Shown piece after piece: positions 55,721 through 62,487 of a stretch of 64,000 bases of DNA. This stretch comes from Pseudalkalibacillus hwajinpoensis (GTDB taxonomy: Bacteria > Bacillota > Bacilli > Bacillales > Guptibacillaceae): NCBI RefSeq assembly GCF_015234585.1, contig NZ_JADFCM010000002.1, forward strand, positions 1 through 64,000, read 5' to 3'. The notes under the pieces are model-generated. The model worked only from the letters and a program-made list of their open reading frames with translations. It had not been told where the DNA came from and did no database searches. The translations under genes and the position numbers were made by a program. Each line of letters begins with the position of its first letter. Positions within the stretch are counted from its first letter, which is position 1.

Positions 55721-55752
55721 AGAAAATGCAGCGTATTTTAGGTACGCTACAT
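55721..55752 (-). terminator. terminator between minus-strand genes
   Basis: Minus strand AAATGTAGCGTA and TACGCTGCATTTT form a 12-bp stem (one G-T) followed by TTTT, ahead of the ribosome site of the GNAT-like gene. Confidence 0.8.
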
Positions 55753-55776
55753 TTCCTGTTGTAATTAGTTTGATAT

Positions 55777-56166
55777 TCATAAAATAGTTTTTGCGTAAGC
55801 AAATTTCCCTCTACAATGAACTTCCTCTGCGTAATCAACATAAGTCCCGCTCTTTTGATGGAAGAAACGTATCGTTTCATAGGGGTTATAGTATATAACC
55901 TCCATTCCATTAGGGACCTCGTTGTCTACATCATGCAAAACACCTCTGATATAAGCATGGACTCGCTTTCTTCTTATTTCTAACGTTTTATTTCTACCTG
56001 CTTGTGACACCTTGAAAACAGCTTCCCTAAGACAAACAGATTCACAATGAGCGAGTACTAATCCACTTTTTGAATCCCTAATACTGTAACCGCCACCTTG
56101 ATTAAGGTTTCTATAAACATCAACAACACTACCTAATGACACCGATCGCCCTTTATAGCTCTTCAT
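55777..56166 (-). CDS. Hypothetical basic protein
   Basis: 129 residues from the ATG at 56166: MKSYKGRSVSLGSVVDVYRN, GGGYSIRDSKSGLVLAHCES, LEIRRKRVHAYIRGVL, and IRFFHQKSGTYVDYAEEV. The longer frame upstream overlaps the previous gene without a start signal. Two-domain beta-rich protein of unknown family, coupled to the 94-residue protein upstream. Confidence 0.65.
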   Translation of the reverse strand: MKSYKGRSVSLGSVVDVYRNLNQGGGYSIRDSKSGLVLAHCESVCLREAVFKVSQAGRNKTLEIRRKRVHAYIRGVLHDVDNEVPNGMEVIYYNPYETIRFFHQKSGTYVDYAEEVHCRGKFAYAKTIL

Positions 56167-56437
56167 CGTTACCACACCATTCCTGTTCTGATAACCAAAA
56201 AAAGTTGACCGTTGCAGTGCCAGGTTCATAATAGAAATCATGACCATCTTCAGTAATACACGGAACAACATGATGAGAGTCTGACTTCCGCTCGATCAAT
56301 CCGCATTCAAGAAGACAATCGTCTTCATCTTTATCATAGGAAAGCATTTTATTAGCTATGATTTTTCTAATTCTTAAATGCTCTCTTTCTGATAATGCCT
56401 TCGGAAAAAACAACTTAGTCACTCGAATTCCACCCAT
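56153..56437 (-). CDS. Hypothetical protein, 94 residues
   Basis: Begins MGGIRVTKLFFPKALSERE; ends EQEWCGNDEEL. Cys/His residues ECGLIERKSDSHHVVPC could bind zinc. GAGAGGGTG near the start. Leader A2 precedes it. Overlaps the following gene by 14 nt. Confidence 0.65.
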   Translation of the reverse strand: MGGIRVTKLFFPKALSEREHLRIRKIIANKMLSYDKDEDDCLLECGLIERKSDSHHVVPCITEDGHDFYYEPGTATVNFFWLSEQEWCGNDEEL

Positions 56438-56493
56438 TTAGAACACCCTCTCAAAATTTTTACATTCTTCCCTTCTGCAGTAGACCAGCAAAA

Positions 56494-56597
56494 AAAAGCA
56501 GCCTTCTGAGCATGATAAAAGACATAAAGGTGTCCTTAATCAACCCAAAGGCTGCTTTTTGTATATTTTGTCACCGCTAACCACAAAGTGTGGTTGC
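56494..56597 (-). promoter_or_regulatory. attenuator leader A2
   Basis: Minus strand: P1 is TGCAACCACA, loop CTT, TGTGGTTAGCGG (56574-56597). About 23 nt later AGCC-UUUG-GGUU overlaps the 5' arm of a 12-bp terminator (AAAAGCAGCCTT, AAGGCTGCTTTT; 56494-56505 and 56548-56559) followed by a T run. Confidence 0.72.
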
Positions 56598-56673
56598 AAA
56601 AAGAAATAAATGTAATAAAATACAATTTGATTATATCTTATTATTTCTTTTGAATAAAGTATTTTTTCAGCTA

Positions 56674-58191
56674 TTAATCAACGTTAGAACCACCACAATC
56701 GGCACAAACAGGATTTAAAAAAGGTTCCTTAAATAATCTCCCGCAAGATGGACAAGAAGAATAGCTAGAACTACACTTTTCACAAACTGCATCACCAGCA
56801 TTTGTTGAATAATTAGCATTTCTTTTGCCACAATCAATGCATCTATCAAAGAAGAAAGGGTCATCATCTTCATTTACTTTTTCCTCGAAAGAAATAATCT
56901 CAAAGCCACCAGATTCTGTGTGAAGTGAATCCAACTTGATCCAACTTGGTTCGAATGTTTCATTCTTTAAGATTTCATCAGAGTTAATATCAAATTTAAT
57001 GCTGAAATTTCCAGACAATTCTATTTTCGCGCTTGACTGATGAGTATACTGATCTCCATATGACTCATATATCGTTGTAGATAATAAGACATTAAGATTT
57101 CCATCAATTACTGTTTCTCTATCAAAAACTTCAATCGAAAAATCATTAATTTCTGGGGAATCATAATCTGATATATCTACATCAGCCAGAACATTGCTTA
57201 CACATTCTTGTAGTTCACCACTGTGGACTAAATAGTTTGTCAGTTTAAATTCATCACTTTCTAGTATAGAAAACAACCCTTTTGTACTGAATATAAACTC
57301 TAATATATCATTGTAATTGAGTTCCATATTCCTCAATAAATGGTCTTCTTGATCATAATTAGAAAGCATAACTACTAAATCATTAAGTTCCCAAAAATAA
57401 AGGTTTTGTGTACTGTAATCCTTAAATTCTTCAAATAATAAACGATCTGGAAATTTATTTCCTTTTTTGTCTGAGGTCCATTCTTTTTTATCTGAAGTTA
57501 AATATATTACATCATTATCTATACTTGCAGCTTTTTCTAAAGTTTCTTTCCAAACAATCAAATCACCAAATTTTTCACGTTTTGTAGTATCTTTTTGGTC
57601 TTTTTTTAAGTCTTTATATCCAGGGGGGATTTGATATTTAAATCGTTTTTCACCTTCATCGTATATATCTAATAAAGTAGAAATTGCGAAGCCGGCGCCG
57701 ATACAACCATTTTCTTTAAGTTCATTAATAAAAGGCTCAATTTTATCATTTTGAAGCATAAATTTATTTTTCTCGATCTCATCTTGGTTAGAGTCTTTAT
57801 ATTCAGTTGCTATTTTTTTTATTTCTGTCGTCAGTTTTTTAATATCTTCTTCGAGGGCTTTTATATTAGGGTAATGCCGCCTTTTATATTCATATAAAAC
57901 TTTTTCAAAAGAATTATTTGCGTTAAAAACGATGTTTTCCAAATCTTGTTTAACGTTATTAATCTTTTTAAATTCCTTGGCTATTACAAATTGCTTATTT
58001 TTATTGTACTCTTGGTATACTTGCGCTGGAATAAATAATTGTTCTTTTGATATCTCTTTTAATAGATTTAAAGCACTTTCTGACTTTGATGGTGCACCCC
58101 TATATAAGTCAAAAATAGAACTAGTATCAATTATTAGAATAGGTTTTTTTCCCCATATACTTTCAAATTCCTCCTGAGATAATTTTTCCAA
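56674..58191 (-). CDS. PIN-like nuclease-domain protein with C-terminal zinc ribbons
   Basis: About 505 residues. The N-terminal PIN_8-like domain (about 15-285) shows acidic ligands: ILIIDTSSIFDLYRG, EKFGDLIVWKE and NDVIYLTSDKKEW, and a long coiled insertion. A middle domain of unknown fold follows. The C-terminus (about 450-505) has three or more CxxC pairs (CIDCGKRN, VCEKCSS, CPSCGRL, CADCGGS). Start TTG at 58191 behind GGCGGGTG; a TTG at 58227 is open but lacks a ribosome site. PIN_8-like proteins are found among antiphage defence candidates; here that is inference. Confidence 0.72.
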   Translation of the reverse strand: MEKLSQEEFESIWGKKPILIIDTSSIFDLYRGAPSKSESALNLLKEISKEQLFIPAQVYQEYNKNKQFVIAKEFKKINNVKQDLENIVFNANNSFEKVLYEYKRRHYPNIKALEEDIKKLTTEIKKIATEYKDSNQDEIEKNKFMLQNDKIEPFINELKENGCIGAGFAISTLLDIYDEGEKRFKYQIPPGYKDLKKDQKDTTKREKFGDLIVWKETLEKAASIDNDVIYLTSDKKEWTSDKKGNKFPDRLLFEEFKDYSTQNLYFWELNDLVVMLSNYDQEDHLLRNMELNYNDILEFIFSTKGLFSILESDEFKLTNYLVHSGELQECVSNVLADVDISDYDSPEINDFSIEVFDRETVIDGNLNVLLSTTIYESYGDQYTHQSSAKIELSGNFSIKFDINSDEILKNETFEPSWIKLDSLHTESGGFEIISFEEKVNEDDDPFFFDRCIDCGKRNANYSTNAGDAVCEKCSSSYSSCPSCGRLFKEPFLNPVCADCGGSNVD

Positions 58192-58283
58192 AATATTACA
58201 CCCGCCTTTATTTATTTCTAATTTCAAAAAGATGAACTTGATTATTTTATAATATTAAAGGAAAATGCTAAAGATAATACATA

Positions 58284-58328
58284 AAAACTAGTATCAATTA
58301 CCGTTAAATAGTAATTGAAACTAGTTTT
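58284..58328 (-). terminator. long hairpin between PIN-like gene and upstream operon
   Basis: AAAACTAGTATCAATTAC at 58284-58301 pairs with GTAATTGAAACTAGTTTT at 58311-58328 with one mismatch. T-rich on either exit, so a terminator for the upstream minus-strand operon. Confidence 0.8.
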
Positions 58329-58386
58329 ATTATCCATTATTACCTAATTAAACTATAACATTTCAGCATCGGGTTTCGTGGAAACT

Positions 58387-58959
58387 TTAATTACATTCAC
58401 AATTTTGCAAGACTTGCTTTACTATTAAACGATTCGTTTTCTTTGGAATTTCATTTATAAAGTCATAAGTTATCAATTCAAGCAATCTCTCTAAACTAAA
58501 GTCATGATCGGGATAAAGCTCAGCCATATCATCCAAGAGTACTTCACCCCGAAGCGCCTCATTTCGATCTAACTTAATGGGCACACAACCCATCCGCTTC
58601 TTATCTACGTCTTTATATATACCTGTGGCAGTTCTTACTATTGGTAAAGAAGTGGTGCGCACCAACACTCTATTGTATAGTTGATCAAGCCCCTCTCCGT
58701 TTCGAACTTCCAAAAGGAATTGATCATACAACAAACTGATTAAGTCAGAAATGGTAAATGCCTTTTCTAAATTCCCAATTATACTAACGTCCTCACAAAG
58801 TACTTTTGCTCTAATAATGGATGACGAAGGCAACCTAAGTGTAAGACTTACTTTTCTACTCTTTAATAAAGTAGAGAGAAAACGATCTATAAATCCATTA
58901 TCTTCGAATGCACTCATTTCTTCTTCTAATAAATCCAATCTGCTATAAACCCTTTCCAT
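58387..58959 (-). CDS. Hypothetical protein, 190 residues
   Basis: Last gene of a three-gene operon. Begins MERVYSRLDLLEEEMSAFED; has RMGCVPIKLDRNEALRGEVL in the middle; ends in a Cys pair (QNCECN). Start overlaps the stop of the preceding gene by one base. No family recognised. Confidence 0.65.
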   Translation of the reverse strand: MERVYSRLDLLEEEMSAFEDNGFIDRFLSTLLKSRKVSLTLRLPSSSIIRAKVLCEDVSIIGNLEKAFTISDLISLLYDQFLLEVRNGEGLDQLYNRVLVRTTSLPIVRTATGIYKDVDKKRMGCVPIKLDRNEALRGEVLLDDMAELYPDHDFSLERLLELITYDFINEIPKKTNRLIVKQVLQNCECN

Positions 58960-59360
58960 TAAGCAACACTCCCACGTTTTTCAGTTAGAAGACTTATTAA
59001 GATACGGTGAGTAGCACGCCGAATACTACAATCCCATTCTGCAGCTAGAACAACCAATTTATCGTAATGTTCTTTCGATAACTTCACATGGACATATAAT
59101 CTTTCATTAGGATAATCAAGCTCTGGCAAAAAGTTTATATACCCCCTTGATAAACCTTCTTCTACTAATGTAGAAGTATAGCTTGTAATACTCGGCGAGA
59201 TTGATAGTGCTCTTATCTTTAGTTCGGATTTTTCTACTAAAGAAACACGTACTTTTATATCGCGCTTTGAGTCACTCCTCTTCTTTCTAGATCCCCTTTC
59301 AGATGATGATGTTCTCTTAGTCACAGGTTTAGAAAACATAGGATTTAAGTTTTTACTCAT
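58959..59360 (-). CDS. Possible DNA-binding small protein
   Basis: 133 residues. Basic N-terminus (KRTSSSERGSRKKRSDSKRD) and a C-terminal VHVKLSKEHYDKLVVLAAEW with CSIRRATHRILISL, a pattern reminiscent of ribbon-helix-helix proteins. Could be a partition or control protein of a plasmid; not shown. Confidence 0.5.
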   Translation of the reverse strand: MSKNLNPMFSKPVTKRTSSSERGSRKKRSDSKRDIKVRVSLVEKSELKIRALSISPSITSYTSTLVEEGLSRGYINFLPELDYPNERLYVHVKLSKEHYDKLVVLAAEWDCSIRRATHRILISLLTEKRGSVA

Positions 59361-59559
59361 AAGTGTTTTCCTCGCTGATGCTAATACGAATTATTCCGTC
59401 ATAACTGGACGTATAAACTGGCTTTACAGGCTTTTTCATATCATCATGAACCAGGGATTTTATGTAAGCCTGGAAGTTTCCTTTTGCATTGACAAACTTT
59501 AAGATCTTTTCATCTTCCACCTTATCCAAATTAAATTTTATCGTTTTCACCTTTTCCAT
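59353..59559 (-). CDS. Small protein, possible ribbon-helix-helix
   Basis: 68 residues, MEKVKTIKFNLDKVEDEKIL then FVNAKGNFQAYIKSLVHDDM. It resembles an RHH-type DNA-binding segment by length and pattern only. First gene of a three-gene operon, overlapping the next by 8 nt, behind AGGAGGAT. Confidence 0.5.
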   Translation of the reverse strand: MEKVKTIKFNLDKVEDEKILKFVNAKGNFQAYIKSLVHDDMKKPVKPVYTSSYDGIIRISISEENTYE

Positions 59560-59579
59560 AATCTTATATCCTCCTGTCC

Positions 59580-59612
59580 TATTGTTCTTTGTTCTAAGCT
59601 ATGAGAACAGGA
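59580..59612 (-). promoter_or_regulatory. possible operator (inverted TGTTCT repeat)
   Basis: TGTTCT and AGAACA form a 6-bp inverted repeat with an 8-nt spacer (about 59592-59611), with extra AGAACA copies directly adjacent. It lies between the leader terminator and the operon start, so a repressor site is plausible. Confidence 0.4.
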
Positions 59613-59662
59613 AAAAGATAATTCACATCATACTCATTTAGTTGTTTGCATATACTGAACAA

Positions 59663-59745
59663 CAAAAAGGCCCCTACAAAGTAGGAGCAATGTGTGGGAG
59701 CTGCGAAGCATTTAAAGTATCACAGCTTTCGATATAGAAGTTGCA
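59663..59745 (-). promoter_or_regulatory. possible fourth attenuator leader (A4)
   Basis: Minus strand: TTGCAACTTC, loop, GAAAGCTG (59723-59745) resembles P1 of family A. About 35 nt later GCTCCTAC-TTT-GTAGGGGC with a T run (59663-59688) is a terminator whose stem encloses the CTTTG element. It diverges from the other three members, so confidence is lower. Confidence 0.45.
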
Positions 59746-59755
59746 ATTGTTCTAA

Positions 59756-59824
59756 TTATAATTTACGTCCATTTTCAACTGCTTTTTTTAATTTTTGGGT
59801 TTTAGATTGTTTATAACGAATCAT
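59756..59824 (-). CDS. 22-residue leader ORF
   Basis: ATG at 59824 behind GAGGTG (spacing 7) encodes MIRYKQSKTQKLKKAVENGR followed by KL and a stop at 59756. It lies between the divergent promoter region and the leader terminator of the 59559 operon, so it may couple translation to attenuation or be a small basic peptide. Confidence 0.5.
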   Translation of the reverse strand: MIRYKQSKTQKLKKAVENGRKL

Positions 59825-59888
59825 TAGTAACACCTCATTTACTAATAGTAATTAAAATTAGTATCACCATTAAAAAGGAGGAACATAC

Positions 59889-60320
59889 ATGGATAAAGTT
59901 GTTTATCAAATTGAAGTAAGTAAAACTACTGATTCAAAACTTAGAGATTGTGTTATTAACCTACAATGGGGACAATCCAACACTAATGAACCACCAATTA
60001 CAGTCGAGGATATTATTAAAGGAGCAATTTGGGAGTTTTTATCGCAATTTGAAGAGCCTAAACAATCTAATTCTATAATGGCCATCTTGCTTGATGCTAA
60101 GAATACTAATTATCTGATACGGAACAATTTTAAAAGTATTATGCGAGAAAAAAAGATGAGACAGGTGGATCTTGTTGCTGAAACAGATATCAACAAGACC
60201 AATCTCTCTCAAATTTTAAATAATAAGTACGCTCCTGGCCTCGACTCTTTCCTCCGAATATGGGCAGCTTTAGATTTCCCTAAGATTACTGATTGCATTT
60301 ATATAGAATATCTAGATTGA
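59889..60320 (+). CDS. XRE-type helix-turn-helix regulator
   Basis: 143 residues. N-terminal domain of unknown fold (about 1-70), then an XRE HTH: IMREKKMRQVDLVAETDINK and TNLSQILNNKYAPGLDSFLR. AAGGAGG 9 nt before the ATG. It is divergent from the 59559 operon and probably regulates itself and that operon. Confidence 0.82.
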   Translation: MDKVVYQIEVSKTTDSKLRDCVINLQWGQSNTNEPPITVEDIIKGAIWEFLSQFEEPKQSNSIMAILLDAKNTNYLIRNNFKSIMREKKMRQVDLVAETDINKTNLSQILNNKYAPGLDSFLRIWAALDFPKITDCIYIEYLD

Positions 60321-60496
60321 TCATGACTATAACTAATTTGATACCGATAAATAAGTTGGTCTAGCTCATGACTGACTGCTAATGTTGATTGATGTGTAAA
60401 CCCATATTCATTCACTTGATTACTTAATATTGTTTTCTTCTCCTCAATAAGAGTAAGAAGGTCTAGTTTTTCAAAACATCTAATTGGCGATTTCAT
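60299..60496 (-). CDS. Spo0E-family aspartyl-phosphate phosphatase
   Basis: 65 residues with the Spo0E signature: IEEKKTILSNQVNEYGFTH, then LAVSHELDQLIYRYQ. Proteins of this family dephosphorylate Spo0A-P and delay sporulation. Overlaps the membrane-protein gene upstream by 17 nt. Confidence 0.82.
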   Translation of the reverse strand: MKSPIRCFEKLDLLTLIEEKKTILSNQVNEYGFTHQSTLAVSHELDQLIYRYQISYSHDQSRYSI

Positions 60497-60782
60497 CGCT
60501 TCCTTTCTTTAATTTGGTGTTAGATGCTGAGGAATGTTTAAATAGGGTATTATATATCAGTTTTAAAGTGTAGGCCAATAAAACCGAACCAAGAAGTATG
60601 ACAATATAAATGACCATTAATACTAGAAATTCGGCAAGCAACATCAATAAAATATTATCAAAGTATTTCAAGTAATAGTAATTCATGTAAGAGTCTACTA
60701 TATTCTGTAAGGAAAAAACATAGAAAAAGAAGTAAAGCGGGAAAAGATATTTGTGTGGCAGGTCTAATAGCTTATTTAACAT
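60480..60782 (-). CDS. Small membrane protein
   Basis: 100 residues, hydrophobic segments around 11-32 and 44-76, short basic tail. Coupled to the Spo0E-like gene. Function unknown. Confidence 0.6.
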   Translation of the reverse strand: MLNKLLDLPHKYLFPLYFFFYVFSLQNIVDSYMNYYYLKYFDNILLMLLAEFLVLMVIYIVILLGSVLLAYTLKLIYNTLFKHSSASNTKLKKGSDEIAN

Positions 60783-60794
60783 TATTTTGTCTCC

Positions 60795-61460
60795 TTATTC
60801 CATCAAGCCTTCAAGTAGCTCAAAGGCTTGAAATAGATCATTATAGTTTGTATCCTCAATATGTTCTACATCTATGTATGTATTAGTAACGGATACATCA
60901 AAACCATAATCCGTAACATACCCAGGTATAGAGTGAATCTTAATTTTATTACGTTTTGCTACTTTTTCAGCCTGCTTATAATCATCTACATATTTGAACT
61001 CATCATGTAAATAAGCCACTCTTGCATAACCACGTTCAAGTAATATTTTTTGCACGCTTTCGCCTTCTAATGTGAAAAAGTGAGCAAGGAGTCGGCCATA
61101 CTTATCATATGTTGCCTTATTATCGATTTCGATGAAAACTGATTTGTCTTCAAGAAGAGTTGCAGCGAATGTGGACGCTTCTTTTCCGTATGGTTGAATA
61201 ACGTTGATGCTTTCCGGTCCGTCTATTGCGATCAAACGTGTTGGAATACGCCCAATTAAATTTAAATCTGATATAAGGGCTTTAGTTTCTTGCGATGGAT
61301 CTATTCCCCTAAAGTCATATAATTCAGCGGTATCGGCATCGACCTGCTTAGCAACCTTTGCCTTAATCCACTCATTATTAGAAGCACGCTTCAATAAAAG
61401 TTTTTTCTTTTGTGAATCCAAATCACTTTGTTTTTGCGACAACTTCGTTAGTACTTCCAT
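60795..61460 (-). CDS. Thermonuclease-family protein
   Basis: 221 residues with the SNase core (about 35-180): GRIPTRLIAIDGPESINVIQ, PYGKEASTFA, EIDNKATYDKYGRLLAHFFT and LLERGYARVAY. Catalytic Arg/Glu/Arg positions of staphylococcal nuclease appear conserved. N-terminal 30 residues are charged; no signal peptide in this frame, but an overlapping upstream ORF encodes a membrane helix. Substrate is inferred to be DNA/RNA. Confidence 0.78.
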   Translation of the reverse strand: MEVLTKLSQKQSDLDSQKKKLLLKRASNNEWIKAKVAKQVDADTAELYDFRGIDPSQETKALISDLNLIGRIPTRLIAIDGPESINVIQPYGKEASTFAATLLEDKSVFIEIDNKATYDKYGRLLAHFFTLEGESVQKILLERGYARVAYLHDEFKYVDDYKQAEKVAKRNKIKIHSIPGYVTDYGFDVSVTNTYIDVEHIEDTNYNDLFQAFELLEGLME

Positions 61461-61563
61461 TTGGTTTAGGTAAGCCTTCTGGTGAACTGAGAGCTTGATA
61501 AAGCAAAAATAGTAAACTGCTAACTAAAATGGATAAAATAAAAATTTTGCGTCCCTTGCTCAC
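61423..61563 (-). CDS. Short single-helix membrane protein overlapping the nuclease gene
   Basis: 46 residues from a GTG at 61563 that overlaps the previous stop as TAGTG: MSKGRKIFILSILVSSLLFL, then LYQALSSPEGLPKPNGSTNE. One membrane helix and a short outside segment. It overlaps the nuclease start by 38 nt in another frame. Possibly a detached signal/anchor. Confidence 0.45.
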   Translation of the reverse strand: MSKGRKIFILSILVSSLLFLLYQALSSPEGLPKPNGSTNEVVAKTK

Positions 61564-61868
61564 TATACTAATTCCTTCATTTCTAACGTGGTGTCACTTA
61601 TTTTCGCTATATATTCTAGACACTCTTTCACTGGGTATTTAACCAAACTATCATGCTGGGAAAAAATAACCCCTTTATGCTTCATTATACTTAGTAGTTG
61701 ATTTAGGGTTATATCCCCCCGCTGAATACGATTAAAATGGATTAATACAATGTGCTTCCATTCGCTTGAATCAGTTGCAATGTACGCTTCTCCCGTCACT
61801 TGATAACTTAGAATTAACTCTGTTTTCTTAGTACGTTCTTTCATTTTTTTATCATCCTGTTGGTTCAC
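61563..61868 (-). CDS. Hypothetical protein, 101 residues
   Basis: GTG at 61868 with GGGAGGGG 8 nt upstream. ELILSYQVTGEAYIATDSSE then HIVLIHFNRIQRGDITLNQL; mostly beta then helical. No family recognised. Leader B3 precedes it. Confidence 0.6.
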   Translation of the reverse strand: MNQQDDKKMKERTKKTELILSYQVTGEAYIATDSSEWKHIVLIHFNRIQRGDITLNQLLSIMKHKGVIFSQHDSLVKYPVKECLEYIAKISDTTLEMKELV

Positions 61869-61894
61869 TTTCTTTTCCCCTCCCAACAAAAATA

Positions 61895-61947
61895 GACCCC
61901 TTTAATGAAAGCAGCAGAACTTTATCCGCTGATTTATTAAAGGGGTC
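61895..61947 (-). promoter_or_regulatory. attenuator leader B3
   Basis: Minus strand: TTAGGGAAGACCCCTTTAAT starts a 12-bp terminator (GACCCCTTTAAT, ATTAAAGGGGTC; 61895-61906 and 61936-61947). The AGGG just before can pair with CCCU. Inner AGC-rich hairpin. A TATAC(T)-like -10 is just upstream. Same plan as B1 and B2. Confidence 0.55.
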
Positions 61948-62102
61948 TTCCCTAATTATTAATTTAGTATATAATACCATATTTTTGCAACTTAAACTAC
62001 AGATGTTTGAATTTAAGTAATTATTAGGCATCATTTCTAGTTCATCAATAGCTTTACTAATTTATGATTAAGATAGTTAAATGACGAATTCTTTAATGCG
62101 AA

Positions 62103-62438
62103 TTAATCTTCACAAGCGACCTCTTTACATTCCTCTTTAATTTCTGGAAATCCTTCTCCTTCACTAATTCCTCCTATAAATAAACTATCGTCAACATCCA
62201 TTTCGAACTTAGCATTACCATTAACCGTCCCTCTAAGTGCAAAATTCCCCATAGGACTACTGTGATCATCACTAAACTCCACTGTCTCTACACCATTATA
62301 GTTATTTCTTATATACTTTTCTGCCTTCTCTTCAGCTTTTGCGACAAAATCTTCATTATGAGTTTGATCGTTAGAGTTCACACTGCATCCTCCTAAAAGT
62401 ATAATGAATACAATAGCAAAAATATGGATTTTTTTCAT
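62103..62438 (-). CDS. Lipoprotein, DUF1433-like
   Basis: 111 residues with lipobox LLGGCSV. Mature part has NYNGVETVEFSDDHSSPMGN, resembling the DUF1433 lipoproteins of Bacillus. The C-terminus carries two Cys (ECKEVACED). It is divergent from the lipase-like gene; such small lipoproteins sometimes act as immunity or surface partners (inference). Confidence 0.6.
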   Translation of the reverse strand: MKKIHIFAIVFIILLGGCSVNSNDQTHNEDFVAKAEEKAEKYIRNNYNGVETVEFSDDHSSPMGNFALRGTVNGNAKFEMDVDDSLFIGGISEGEGFPEIKEECKEVACED

Positions 62439-62487
62439 AATATCACCTCTTTTTGGGAAATAGTAACTTTAATTTGAGGAGGAAAAA

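Noticed and set aside
56167..56271. longer N-terminus for the 129-residue protein
   Set aside because: It overlaps the upstream gene over 100 nt without a start signal.
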